Shown: one piece after another, positions 35,201 through 48,122 of the stretch | Layout of the letters: every line of letters starts with the position of its first letter | Numbering within the stretch: position 1 is the stretch's first letter | Origin: Sphagnum magellanicum | Lineage: Eukaryota; Streptophyta; Sphagnopsida; Sphagnales; Sphagnaceae | DNA length: 64,000 nucleotides | Assembly (NCBI GenBank): GCA_021904315.1 | Contig: CM038921.1 | Coordinates: 16,404,590 to 16,468,589 of the forward strand | Reading direction: 5' to 3' | The notes under the pieces: model-generated | The model's database searches: none | What the model was told of the DNA's origin: nothing | The model's input: the letters and a program-made list of their open reading frames with translations, nothing else | Program-made: the position numbers and the translations under genes

Positions 35201-37980
35201 AAATATAAATACAAGTTGTACTTTGACAATTGGTTGGAAACATAAAATAATGATAACAATGTTTATATATTCCCAAGTGGCAATTGTGAAGTTCATAAAT
35301 TTCCATTGCATTAAAAGTAGTTGGAAAATTGTTTTGGTACACCAACATCTTCAAGAAAATCATCAAGGGACATGAAGGAAATAGGGTTGCTTTTGACTAT
35401 TATAGCTATTATTGTTATGCATTTATGTTAAAAAATAAAAAAGAGTTTGAATTTTTTTTAAAATATGCCTTCAATAGTCATTAAACTATCGGATTAACAA
35501 CTTTAAAATTTTTTTGCTTGGCATAATATAGATTCCATGATGGTCATTTCTAAAAGAGTTATCAAGTGTTTGGCATAAGGTACTAACCATTCCTTTTAGT
35601 TGACACTACTCCTACCAACCATGTTTCGTAGTTTTTCAAAGAGGCATGTGCTACCTTTTGACATAGATATAAAACTCAATAAATTGAAACCTTCATTTTT
35701 CATCTTCTTTTATGTGATTTAGTTATAACATCACTTTGAACAAAGGTTTTATTTACCTTAGAAAAGACAAAGAAATTTGTGATGTTCTTTTTGTGTTTTG
35801 CAATAACATTCCAGTTACAAAATTCTCATGTTTTTTTGTAGTTGAGTTTTTCTTTTCCCAATAATGTTGATATGGTTTTAAAATCATTTGAAAGGTCATA
35901 TGTTTGTCTTTGTAGAAGAGTATATCGAGAATGTTTTAAAATACTAGGTAGTGAATGTTTCTCACTAGCTCCCGAAAGGTGTTTCATAGAGTTCAATTGA
36001 ACCTCTTGTAGTAAAAATTTTTATATGAAATTCTAAAATCCTAGGCTTTTACTACATTTTTCATTTCCCTCTTTGCAAATCTTTTGAATATTTTTATTTT
36101 TTGAATATTGACATTCATTCAACAAAGCCTTTTGACATGCTCAAATCCATAATTTTCACATTCCATTCAAACTTTTTCTCATGATGGTTTTACAATTTAT
36201 CACAACATGCAAGTTTCGAATAAGAAAAATACTTGTCAATCAAACCCCAAAAGATCACAACATAAATACAAATTTGAGATTTTGAAAGCTTACCCATACA
36301 AGGCTTACCAATATAAAAACATGCAAATGGGAAAACAAGTTTAAGATGTTGCATTAAATATATATAACTCCATAACGATGGTTGATTTGATTAAACGTTA
36401 AGCAAAGAACCTACCCACATAGTAAGTAACATCCAAAGAATTGACAAGACCCTTATGATGGGTCGAGTATTGTATATCCGAAATTTAATAACTTATTTGG
36501 ATGATTGAAATTTCATTCATGTACATTATTAATACTAAAACCCTAAACTTGGTTATGATACAAGGCAATACCATTACGGATTCTAAGGTTGGAACAAAAT
36601 TCTTTTCAATTTTTGAGAAATGAGTGGGTATAGATGAGCTCCTTTGCATATTGTTGTAGAATAGCATATCATTCACATTTTTTTAAGAGACACTTTGGTG
36701 ATTTTAAATTTGCATTTACCATTTGTTCAAAGGAACTTTGATTATTTTTTCTTAATTTTCTCCTCTATTGTTCATATGTGACCATTGACCTATAATGTTT
36801 GTTGACCCATTAATGTGCTAAATGTGATTTTTAATTAACACCATGGACTCTTTTTTTTTTTTTGTGTAGATTTAACATTTAACCTATTAACTAATAAACT
36901 TATTCTTGAAAATAAGGCCACATGATAATAATAAAAAAATAATCCCTCAAACCTACCATACTTGGGCAACATAACAATTAGATATTGAGGGTGGGTATTT
37001 GAAAATCAACCTTTATGCATGAAAAGTGGGTATTATTCAACAACAAAAAAAAACCAATTAAATTAGCAACTAGCCTAGCATTACTTTGACAATGAAATTG
37101 ATAACATGCCCAATTTTTTTGGGTGAAAAATTTGGTGATTGATATTTTGCATGGTCCAAATTATTTATATAGAAAAAACCGACATCGTTTGTTATGAAGA
37201 AAAGATAATAACCGGCCAACATTGGTTGAAAACAATGGACATACATATGTCTTGCAATCAAGAATTAGATTTTGGACATACTTGGAGTTTTGATTCGACA
37301 ATTGGATATGTTAAATAAAATTTAGAATTGCTTTCCTCACTTGCCCCATTAAGAAGCCTATTTAAACATGTTTCACGTTTGGGCTCGGAGATTGAATTGC
37401 ATAACATTCTATGCAAATGTTTAGTATTTTATTTTTGTTTTTTATCACATTGTTGAATGGATGAGTTTGGTTTATGGCAATGAGAAGTGGGGAAAACGAA
37501 AACAAAAAATTGAGTTCTTTGGTGATAAAATTTTGTTATTTTGCAAGTTATTTTTGAGAAAAACTTGGAAAAACATGTTTTAAAAGCATACAATTTTATT
37601 TTCACCAAATAATTGTCACTTGCACAAGAATAAAAATTGAGGGGAAAAAATGGTTGTGACGCATGGGTGGGCGAATTTTCTTTTTGAAAGGTGGGTGGCG
37701 AGGTGTGGCAAGATGTACCTAATAACCTTGATATGATATGTTTGCGAATAGTCCATAATACATGAGGCAGGCTTGTACAATAGGCCTTCCCGCCTATATG
37801 GCCGTTCCCTTGGATTTTTCTAGTGTATTTAGAAAGCATATTGCAGAGCATTAAAAACCCTGGGGCATTTCAGAGAACTAAACATCAATTGGATTAAGCA
37901 TTGGATTAAAGTAATTGAAATGAAAAAGGAAAGATTCAATTAACTAATTTTAATATAATAGACTCATCTGTAAAGTCAGG
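32291..37980. other. long AT-rich region, no recognised gene
   Basis: About 5.7 kb without a supported gene. Open frames are 60-140 aa, AT-biased and match nothing I know, including the 140-aa minus-strand frame at 37429-37851. A 19-bp perfect inverted repeat lies at 34536-34616. The 5' LTR of the copia remnant might lie at about 32.3-33 kb but was not identified. Confidence 0.5.
34536..34616. repeat. hairpin with 19-bp perfect arms
   Basis: GTTTTAACCTACTTTCAAT (34536-34554) is the exact inverse of ATTGAAAGTAGGTTAAAAC (34598-34616), with a 43-base spacer. Confidence 0.8.
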
Positions 37981-37985
37981 CGATC

Positions 37986-39030
37986 AGGGGGCGAGATCGG
38001 TGAGTTTCGGCATAATAGGGCATCATCAAACACGTGACTGGGAATGAAAATTTTACGAAACAAAAGAACTGGGACCCAAACTAGTTTTTCCATCAATTTT
38101 GGTGGTAAACTGAGTTTCATCCTGTATTTCCTTTTTCTTGAGCGTCTCCATTGCTGTTACATATATTTTCATTGCTCTTACCTGTACAATTACCATAGTT
38201 ACTCTCGAACCTTGTGCCTTAAAAGCTGAGTTTCAGTATTTCATACTAAGATTTAATAAAATTCCTTACTTTGCTGATGTCACTGAAAGAGGGGATAGGG
38301 GTGAAAGCACCCCAAAATACAGGGTGAAAACAGAGTGACTTTATTGATAACTCTGACGTATACAAGTTTGTTCAATATGATTTTTTGCATCTTTTGCCAG
38401 TCAATTCTAATTTGATTAATCCATGTATATGTTGTCCAGTACTAGATATTTATTTAGAAACTTCCATTTAAAGTTCAAAGATCATGAAAGGCATACAAAA
38501 ACAATAATATTTGTTACTAATTTTTTTCATAAAATGTCATCCCAAATATAAAATTATAAAATTTATTGAACTTATTGATAAATTTTATTTCATTCACTTT
38601 AATTTTCAAACAGTGTGCCTTTTAAAACTTCCCAGACTTTCAAGAATTGGAGAATGAAACAATCTCATTCCCTTTCCCCCTTCCTTCATAAGATGCAAGT
38701 TACTTCTAGACCTGTATGGCACATTAGAGTTTCCTTTAAAGTCACCTGGCCCCCCTTTCACCACCTCCTATTCCCTCTTTGAGCGAGGTCCGCATTGTAA
38801 TGAAATTTTAGTAAATCTGGGTATAATTGCTGAAACTCAGCATTTAATGCCCAAGGTTCCAGGTAATTATAGTAGTTGTAGAAGTAGCAGCAGTGAAAAT
38901 ATATGTAGCAGCAGTGGAGGCGCTCATGAAAAAGGAACGAGGGTGGTCAAAACAGGATGAAACTCAGTTTACTACAAAAAAATTAAAAAATTAAAAAAAA
39001 ATGGTGCATTTCTGAGTTTCACTCGCCCCT
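37986..39030. mobile_element. long foldback transposon-like element (~1.05 kb)
   Basis: The left arm (37986 to about 38350) is the imperfect inverse of the right arm (about 38730-39030). Matching words in order are GGGGCGAG at the ends, GTAAACTGAGTTTCATCCTG, TTTCCTTTTTC.TGAGCG, TCCA.TGCTG.TACATATATT, AACCTTG.GC.TTAAA.GCTG and GAGTTTCAG, ending in CTCAAAGAGGGA-like and GGTGACTTTA-like words. The central 380 bp is AT-rich and non-coding. The long terminal inverted repeats fit a non-autonomous foldback/MULE-type element. No target duplication was recognised. Confidence 0.7.
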
Positions 39031-40020
39031 TAATGCTAATGTACTTTTGTGCAGGTTTTATTTGAATGTCACCCGGTTGTGGACCAAACTAAGGGTTCTG
39101 GTGGTGTGTTTTACTGACTTTACCACCAACTCTATTTTCTTCATATACATACTTGCATTGAGGCATGAATCATCCAAAAAATCTCTTTTCACATTACAAC
39201 TTTGTAACACTACCTATTTCTGTCCACAAGGGCAAGCTATTTTCATCTTATTTTCATCCATAAACTTAAGCTATTTATACGTCATTTAATGTATTGTAGA
39301 GCCAAATAAACTATTTATACATCATTAATTTCAGTGACAATGTTTCATCCAGATGGGTATTTTAGTGATCGTCCCTATGACAATTTCAGAGTCATTTCCA
39401 ATTATAATTCATCATAGATCAAATATCAATTTAGAATCGTTTCTTGTTATTTGTCTTACACCATGTCAATGTTTTTGTTTAATTTGTATCTTGTTGTAAA
39501 CTTATTTAATAAATTGGACTTTCATTAGCATTTTGCCTACCAAATCAAGAATATTAATAAATATATTAATTTAAAAAATAACATATAATAAAATTTACAA
39601 AATTTTATGTTTTGAAAAGAAAAAAATTGATTACAACAAAATTATTATATCCTCGAAAAAAAAATTTATCACCACTGGTAGTGTGAAAGAGCAGAGAGTC
39701 CAAAATGTATTGTAGAGCCAAGCGAAGAATGTGAAGTGAAGTCCTTTCTTTGCCTCAAGGCAGGCAGGCAAGGCAAGGCTACCCCAACAAACACTGTTGT
39801 TGGTCTTACAAAGCTGAAGAAATGCAAATCTGGAAGCATTGGAAAGGTCAATAGCTAGAGGTCAAACTTTCCAAACCCTAAAAGTCCAACCTTCCAATGG
39901 GAAAGATGCCCTTACCCCTCCTTATTACACTTTACACTAGGGGAAAACACACTTTACCCATCTGAAATCATCCAATCATTCATCATCCACAAGGGAATCT
40001 ACTGGAGTAAATAATCTCAC
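39031..40020. other. intergenic DNA upstream of the methionine synthase gene
   Basis: No gene recognised. GGCAGGCAGGCAAGGCAAGG lies near 39760. Confidence 0.5.
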
Positions 40021-40170
40021 TATTACAAAATATGGATGAAGTTCATTAGTCTTTGTTCACTAGACGAGTGAATTCATTGCATCTTCATTGGTCCCTATTA
40101 CAAAATATGGATGAAGTTCACTAGTCCTTGTTCACTAGACGAGTGAATTCATTGCATCTTCATTGGTCCC
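40021..40170. repeat. 75-bp tandem duplication
   Basis: Units 40021-40095 and 40096-40170 start TATTACAAAATATGGATGAA and differ at a few positions. Confidence 0.95.
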
Positions 40171-40342
40171 TATTCACTACAACCAGTGAATTCACTCAAA
40201 ATCACTTGATGTATAGAGACACTTTTTGTTGTATTGATCTAGACCTCATCTTCGTAAGTATACTACGAAGAAGACTCCTGACCTCACCCATCCGTCCTCT
40301 GTTGGGTAGTCAAAAAACTACCAAAATCTATACCCCTTGTTC

Positions 40343-40700
40343 GATAATATTGACTACAATTATGAAGAGAACAAACTGCCTTCTTGGATGAAAAAGGCCA
40401 AAAGTTCGTTCTCCTTCATGGATTTTCAGTTTGTCAAGAAACTTCTCATCCATGTAGGCATGAAATGTTGAGGGTAATCGAGAGGGGAGGTCAACCAACC
40501 AACCACCACCCAATTGTCTGTTAAAAAATATGGGTAATAAATAAAAGAGCCGTGATGATATTGACTACATTATGAAGTGAACATCCTGGCTTCTTGGATG
40601 AAAAAGGAAGGTTCTTCCCTTACCAAGAGACCAATATTCAGTTTACCAAGAGACTTCATCCGTGAATGCATGAAATAAAGACGTTCATCGAGAGGGGTTA
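40343..40700. repeat. imperfect ~210-bp tandem duplication
   Basis: Both units run GATA.TATTGACTACA.TTATGAAG - CTTCTTGGATGAAAAAGG - CAAGA.ACTTC.TCC - GCATGAAAT - ATCGAGAGGGG. The first begins near 40343, the second near 40551. Confidence 0.75.
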
Positions 40701-42298
40701 ATTGCCCCTTGTCTTCTACATACCGTAGCAGTGCTTTCTGCTCTCCCTGTGTTTCTTCTTCTCGCTCGCTCGCTCGCTCGCTCGCTCGCGCTCTCTCTCT
40801 CTCTTCGCTGTTGGTGATGCTGTAGCGCGAGTTTTGTAGCGGGAAGAGATTCTCCTTCTGTTGAGGAAGTGCACGCGGAGTGGCTTGGCTTCCTTTCCAC
40901 AGAAAAATTCAGGTTTTTTTGGGCTATGCATAGCCTCATTTTGAATTTTTTTGGTTTTGTTTTGTTTTTTTCTCGCTTTGGTAACAATTGGCCTTAAGGT
41001 TTGTGCTCTTCGACACACCAGAAATTTCGGGTTTGTTTGTTTTGCATGGCCTTATTTAGAGTTTTTTTTGGTTTTGGTTCTGTTTTTTTCCCTTCGCTTG
41101 GTAGCAATTGGCTTTTAAGGTTTGTGCTCTTCGCTCCGTGTTTTTCTTTCTTAGCTACTCTGCTTTCTCGGATTGGTTCAGATCCCTCCTTGGTGCTTAC
41201 CTCAGAGGTGCATGGTTTTCAGGGGGAAAGAAAGAAGGAAAACCTTCTTCTCTGCGGGTCTTTTTGTGTTCTTCTTCTGCGATAGTGTTGCTTTTTTGAG
41301 GTGTTTCTGGCATTTCTTGCTTTGCTTGTCAAGGGATCGAGTTTCCGTATGGTGTGTTCCCTCGGGCTGTTTGCTTTTTAGCTTCGGAGATTCCGGTTTG
41401 TGGGAGAGGTCACGGGAATTTCGTCAGTTACTTGCGGTTGGATGTGTTGTTACGGCATCTCATAATTGTGCTTTTCGCAGCTCTGTTTACTTCCGTTCCG
41501 GGGCTTTTTAGATTATAATTTTTTTACTTTTCCGGTTTTTCCGATTGGCCTGAGCTCGCGATCAGGGGACTCTTTTTGAATCGACGGTTGTGAATTCTGT
41601 CGCGCTTGTGTGTTGTCATAATCTCGATGGCCGAATGTCGTCCGTAGTTCCTGCTTTGTTTGCCGCAATGCAGTATGTATTCAGGAACATTTCAGTTCTG
41701 TTTTGTTTTTGCCTCCAGTTCATTGATTGTATGGCCGTGGGGATGTTCTTCCATTTTCCTCCTCTCTCTCTCAGATACGCAGTGTTGATGCTTGCGAAGA
41801 TCAGCGCTCCAATTCGTTCCCTGATTTCAGAGTCTTAGTAAACTTCCTAATTACATTCTGGAATCTTGTCCACTGACCAGCGACTCTCAATTTGACTCGT
41901 TCACTATTGGCTTCCTAATGTTTCTGTCCACAGATCCATGTGATTCCAAATTTGATCTGTTCTTTTCTGTTGTAGTTAATTTTTGAGGTGATTTGAACTT
42001 TCTCTGCATGTCTGGATGAATACCTGGCTTCCAGCAGCTACATTGTGAGAGCACAGTTCTTTCCACAGTCACCTGTTCACGGAGAATTTCTCACAAGGAA
42101 GTTTTACTCACTTCTGGTGTGATTCCTCAGTCATGAGATCGATATCATCATTGCAATGAAAGTCAGATTTCAAGGGTGTGGAGAGCTTTCGTGTTGGTTG
42201 CTGGATTGCCTGCTGTTTTGTCATGCAATCTTCTTGCTCATGTTGATGATGGTGATGATGCTTGGACCCTGTGGCAGGTATAACGAGTAGTTGTAACT
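40701..42298 (+). promoter_or_regulatory. promoter and leader (probable 5'UTR intron) of the METE gene
   Basis: A (GCTC)n then (CT)n run at 40760-40802 marks the likely core promoter or transcript start. The leader carries an imperfect tandem duplication of about 116-120 bp: 40897-41012 and 41018-41133, both ending AAGGTTTGTGCTCTTCG. A CTGTGGCAG acceptor ends at 42277, 21 bases before the start codon, so a 5'UTR intron is likely. Its donor could be CAG|GT at 40912 or another site. Open frames in this interval are not supported as genes. Confidence 0.5.
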
Positions 42299-45200
42299 AT
42301 GGCTTCTCATGTGGTTGGATACCCACGCGTGGGCCCCAAGAGGGAGCTCAAGTTTGCATTGGAATCATTCTGGGATGGAAAGTCCTCAGCTGCTGACCTT
42401 GAGGCTGTTGCCAAGGACTTGAGAGCTTCAATCTGGAAGCAGATGGCAGATGCAGGAGTTACTCTGATTCCCAGCAACACTTTCTCCTACTATGATCAAG
42501 TCTTGGACACCACTGCACTTCTTGGAGCTGTGCCTCCTCGTTATGGCTGGACTGGGGGTAATGTTGGGCTTGATACGTACTTCTCTATGGCCCGTGGTAA
42601 TGCCACCAAGCACGCTATGGAAATGACCAAGTGGTTTGACACAAACTAGTAAGTCTGAGATTCTGTCATCCCTGAACATTGCATTCGGTAGTAGTTTTTT
42701 TTTGAGTTGCAGACATCTATTTGTTTTACAGTTTCCACTATAATGACCATGCCAACCATAAGGCATTCAATGCCCGGTAATTAAAATGCAGCACCATAGG
42801 ATACACTCTAAAGTAATTGGGATCACATGCACATATTCAGAGTAAGCTGACTACTCCAGAAGTGCAGCCTTGGTGATGGTAGATGTCTGTGCTTTCTTTC
42901 TCTGGTTTGAAGATATGCATTTGGTGGAATGCAGCCACTTCATTGTCCCAGAGCTTGGCCCTGAGACCAAATTTTCATACTCGTCCCAGAAAGCTGTCAA
43001 TGAATACAGGGAAGCCAAGCAGGTAGAGCTTGCACCTGACCTATTATCCTACTTGTTCCTTGTAGTCTTTCTGTTGCAGTTGTTATAGCAGTCATTGTCT
43101 TCAATCTTGGTTGATGTGAATGCTGCTGGAGGTGTCATTGTGAAATTGTTTTTGATACTTCATGCTTGTCCATGGCAGCTTGGAATTGAGACTGTACCAG
43201 TTCTTGTTGGCCCAGTCACCTATCTACAACTTTCTAAGGCTGAAAAGAGCGCACCCAAGGACTTTGATCTTTTGTCCCTTCTTGACTCAATTCTACCAAT
43301 CTACAAGTAAGTGCGTTGAATTTATTGAGATCCTTCTTTCTTTCAAAGTCATGGAACACCTCTCCTAGATTCAAGCAAACTTTGGGAGTGTAGACCATGC
43401 TAGAAATGTAAGTGTGAATTTTCTAATGCTGGTAGTCTTTTAATTCCTGTTATGTATGTTTTCTGAACAATACTGATGCCTGCAACAGGGAAGTGATTCG
43501 AGAATTGAAGGAAGCTGGTGCAAAGTGGGTGCAGCTGGATGAGCCCATACTTGTCTTGGATCTTGAGGCCTCCAAGCTTGAGGCATTCAAGAAGGCTTAT
43601 TCATTCCTTGGAGCAGACCTTGGTGGTGTGAAGCTGCTTTTGGAGACCTATTTTGCTGACATTCCTGCAGCTGCATACAAGTGAGTGATTTCAAACGTGA
43701 ATTGCTTTTCAATAGGCTACAAGTATGCAGCTCATTTGGGTTCTGTAGCAATTCTTGTAGGTTTCTTTTGCTCCCCCAGGAATCAGTGCTACAGCATTGA
43801 TGTTGTGATGCGCTAATGTCTATTCTCCACATTTAGGAGTTCACTCTGAAGCAGCAGGTCCTATGACTATTTCTTTGCAATAAATTGGATATTCTGTATA
43901 CCATCTATGCAAATTGGTGTTGCTTGCTTTCATGATTATTCATAATGTCTTGTATACTTTAACAGGATTTACCAGTGATGACTACTTTGCTAACTGGTTT
44001 TGAGCTGTCAGGACAATCATTGGATTGGAGCATGTGTCAGCTATTGGAGTTGATCTTGTCCGTGGAGCTAAGACTCTTAATCTCATCAAGGAGTTTGGGC
44101 TGTCTGGAAAGACACTCTTTGCTGGACTAGTAGATGGCCGTAACATCTGGGCCAATGACTTGGCTGTCTCTGTCACTGTTATTGAAGAGTTGCAGCAAGC
44201 TCTTGGAAAAGGTAAAGTCTTCATCTAACCCTTTCTATGAATGTGTGTTGATAATCTTGATGGAATTATCTAATCGAGTCTCTATATGTGCATACTACTT
44301 GCTGAATTTGCCATCAAGGTGTGAGTAATGCCTTTGTCATTGGATCTCCTTGTGCTAAAAGTTGTCTCCTCCACCGCTGTTTCCACCATTCTGTTGATGG
44401 ACACCCCATCTAACACTGTTCTTTGTGACCCTGTATGTGGAACTGCCTGGAATCACTGCAACAAACCCTGTCTTGTGTATGGAACTGTCATCTCCTAGAA
44501 TGGCATAGGCTTAAATGGTTGGTTGTAGAGGCAAGCTAAAGTAAAATAATGCTTACCCTCACAAGCTTGTGGCAGCTTGATTGAGGATTCTATTGGATTT
44601 TTTGTAGCTATGTCTTTTGGTTGCCAGCCAACATCATGACACAGCCTTCCTGTTGCCACAGATGAGACAGAAACTCAGGATGCTGATTATTTATAACTAA
44701 TTTACCTGAAAATTTTGGCTGTCTATTATATAATTATCTACTCTCACAGTTGGGAGCTTTTTATGAAGTCAGTAGGGAAGTCATGCCAGCTAGTCACCGC
44801 TTTTCATGATGAATGTGATGGTTTGATACTTAATGAGTTACACTCCTAAGGTTGCAACTGCACTGACAATGGTTACCTTCAAAGTCTAATCTTTCCTCAG
44901 ATTAACAAATCATTTGTTTCCAATAGTCTGAGCTCCATAGTTTGAGGCTCAAATAACAATGTCAGGACAGATACATGATGGGTACAATATCAAAAGTTTT
45001 AGTAGGATATTGCTCTTATTCTCCAACGTGGGAGCAACTGGATTTCATGAGAAAATGTTGAATTTTGGCAGAGAATGTGGTGGTGTCAACATCATGCTCT
45101 CTCCTCCACTCTGCAGTTGATTTGAAGAATGAGACCAAGTTGGATGCTGAACTTAAGTCATGGCTAGCATTTGCTGCCCAAAAGTTGTTGGAAGTTGTTG

Positions 45201-48122
45201 CCCTTGCAAGTGCCGCAGCTGGCAAGAAGGATGAGGTAATGCAGACTTGCTCAATCTGTTTTTTATTGTTCCCTAAGGCTTGCAGCTCCAAAGAGTGCTT
45301 TGCACCTCAAATGGTAACCTTAATTTGTCTGTTGAAGAGAAAAGGTTACTCTTCAAAAGTTTTGTTCAAATCAGAGCAGAGGTTTCCTTCCTGTGAAATC
45401 TAGAAAATGATTATTTGAAGAGCTTCTCAATCCTAAGTGGGTAGCTTATCTAAGCTCACTTTGCCTCTAAAGATCTTGCTCGATAAGTTCTCCATATTTT
45501 TTCTCTCTTCTTTCAGCCTCCTCCTTTCCTGGTTGTCTTTTTCCTTCAAACCACTCCTCAGTCTTTTCTTTGTCTTGAGTCCTCCTTTTCTTTCCTTCTA
45601 TTTGTTGATACATTGTTGATTTTGACATGTCAATAACCTTATTATTGAGTGATGTCTCAATTCTATTTAGGTTGAATTGTAAATATGGAGAAGTTCTTGA
45701 TACTTACAAAATATATTTGGAATTGCATGGGTAGTTCAAATCAGTTGGTCTAACAATCACAATAAGCTGTTTTGAAATGCTGACGGCTTAAATATTTTCA
45801 TCTCATGGAGCAGGAATTCTTTGCTGCCAATGCATCTGCACAAGCTTCCAGAAGATCCTCTCCAAGAGTGCATAACAAGGCGGTTCAGGAGGCTGTAAGT
45901 ACATATATGAGGATATTCCATAATCTGTAAAACTTAGAAAAGTTTCGAAAGGTAACTATTGCTTACAAAATTGTGTTATTTGCAGACTGCAGCATTGAAA
46001 ACCTCAGACCATCGCAGAGCTACTCCTGTGGGAACTCGCTTGGAGGAGCAGCAAAAGCATTTGAACTTGCCTATTCTCCCCACCACCACAATTGGGTCCT
46101 TCCCCCAAACCCCTGAGATTCGCAGGGTTCGCCGTGAGGTGAAGAGCAAGAAGTAAGTCCAGATGGGCCAGATTCTTTGAGACTCCTTGCATTTCTTTCA
46201 CTTTGAGTGGACTTATAATCTCTTCAATCTGAACTTTATTTGCGAACAATTCTGCATATAATGATAAGTTTTTTCTGCTGTTCATTGATATGCTTTTTCT
46301 TTTCCTTTTCCCAGGATCTCTGAAGAGGAGTATGAAAAGGCAATCAAGGCAGAAATTGATAGTGTTGTGAAGCTGCAAGAGGACCTTGACATTGATGTTC
46401 TTGTACATGGTGAACCAGAGGTAGAAATTTATTGTTCCCCCACTTCTAGCTATCATGTTATGAGAGGATCAGTTTGTGTTTATGGTTCATTGTGTGCAAT
46501 TTCCATTTACCCTTTTCTCAAATGTCAATATTTTCTGTAAGACAGTACTCAGTCAGTGTGCTGGTGCTGATGTGCAGACTGATGAGACCCTATGCTGATG
46601 TGTATGTCTGTTGCCTGGTTCAGAGAAATGACATGGTGGAGTACTTTGGTGAGCAACTTGAGGGTTTTTGCTTCTCTGCTAATGGGTGGGTGCAATCTTA
46701 TGGCTCCCGCTGTGTGAAGCCTCCAATTATCTTTGGTGATGTGAGCCGCCCAAAGGCCATGACTGTCTTCTGGTCACAGTATGCTCAAAGTGTTACCAAA
46801 CATCCAATGAAGGGAATGCTCACTGGCCCTGTCACCATCCTCAACTGGTCCTTTGTCAGGAATGATCAGCCCAGGTATCTAACATACCCTCACTTATTCT
46901 CACAGTATCCTCATAGTTGAATCCTGCAACATTCTACCTCTTTCAATTATGCTCTTTAACAATGATTCTTGTTCTATGGAGGTGATGTGACGTATTTGGT
47001 TGACTTTCTCACAAAGAAATGCCAGGCCCAAAGCTTATTTTCTTGTAACTCTTTGCAAGGAGTTCAAAATTGGCTCTTTAAACATAACTGCTCTCCTATT
47101 GCAGGTCAGAGACTTGCTATCAGATTGCCCTGGCTATCAAGGATGAGGTCGAGGATCTTGAGGCTGGAGGAATAACTGTAAGTTTTTTGTGTGGCCTATG
47201 CAATCTGATTTTGGGCTCCTTAAGTGATTGAGATGCCCGAATACATGTGTACCTTCGCTGACTCAGATGTGGCAAGTACAGGTCATTCAAATTGATGAAG
47301 CTGCTCTTAGGGAAGGTCTGCCCCTGCGCAAGTCAGAGCAAGCAGACTATCAAAACTGGGCTGTGCACGGATTCCGCATCACCACTTGTGGTGTGAAGGA
47401 CAGCACTCAGGTTTGTAATTGTCTTCATAAACCATGCAATTTGACGACTGAATCAGTATCATTAAGTATACATGGGCAGTTGTAGGAAACTGCAATCCTT
47501 CCGTTGTAATCTGAAATCACAATTAAAATTGATATTTTTGGTGTGCAGATTCACACCCACATGTGCTACTCGAACTTCAATGATATCATACACTCCATCA
47601 TTGACATGGATGCTGATGTCATCACAATAGAGAATTCTCGATCTGATGAAAAGCTTCTGTCTGTCTTCCGTGAGGGAGTCCAGTATGGTGCTGGTATTGG
47701 CCCAGGTGTTTATGACATCCACTCTCCACGTATCCCTAGCACTGAAGAGATGGCTGAGCGTGCTCGCAAGGTAAACACATCATATTGTCAAGCCACCTGC
47801 TGGAACATTGCTGAAGTACATGTTTGGAGGGGGTATCCTATCTTCACTTAATGACACGATCAGGTTATTGTCACTGTGTAGTGTGCATTCTTATGTTAGA
47901 TCTCCTCTATTGAATGTAGTTCCTTGGGCGACATACACCTTATGATCTTCCCACTGAAAGACTAGAAAATGTATTGTGCAGATGCTTGCTGTGCTGGAAT
48001 CTAAGGTGCTGTGGATCAACCCTGACTGCGGTCTGAAGACCAGGAAGTATGCAGAGGTTGTTCCTGCTTTGACCAACATGGTAAATGCTGCCAAACAGCT
48101 GCGGGCAGAGCTTGCCAAGTGA
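42299..48122 (+). CDS. METE: cobalamin-independent methionine synthase, complete, 14 exons (763 aa)
   Basis: The enzyme (EC 2.1.1.14) moves the methyl group of 5-methyltetrahydropteroyl-tri-glutamate to homocysteine, making methionine for protein and S-adenosylmethionine synthesis. Exons: 42299-42648, 42935-43022, 43179-43306, 43489-43680, 44012-44211, 45072-45235, 45814-45894, 45986-46152, 46315-46420, 46624-46874, 47105-47177, 47282-47410, 47549-47770, 47982-48122. All introns are GT-AG, all phases agree, and the length matches the ~765-aa plant enzymes. It starts [17 protein letters not shown]. The C-terminal barrel has the IGSFPQT homocysteine loop (437-443), the [12 protein letters not shown] loop with Asp605, and the zinc ligands His647, Cys649, Glu671 and Cys733, at the same numbers as in Arabidopsis. 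There is no plastid transit peptide, so it is probably cytosolic. The stop overlaps a GTGAGT word that could act as a donor, but the family ends here. Confidence 0.97.

Noticed and set aside
37429..37851. 140-aa minus-strand open frame
   Set aside because: AT-driven composition, no motif, no promoter or splice context.
41001..41838. Several 60-112-aa plus-strand frames before METE
   Set aside because: They lie in the METE leader or 5'UTR intron, overlap in different frames and include duplicated T-rich DNA.
46004..46456. 150-aa minus-strand frame over METE exons 8-9
   Set aside because: It is the antisense shadow of METE exons, whose plus-strand family match is unambiguous.
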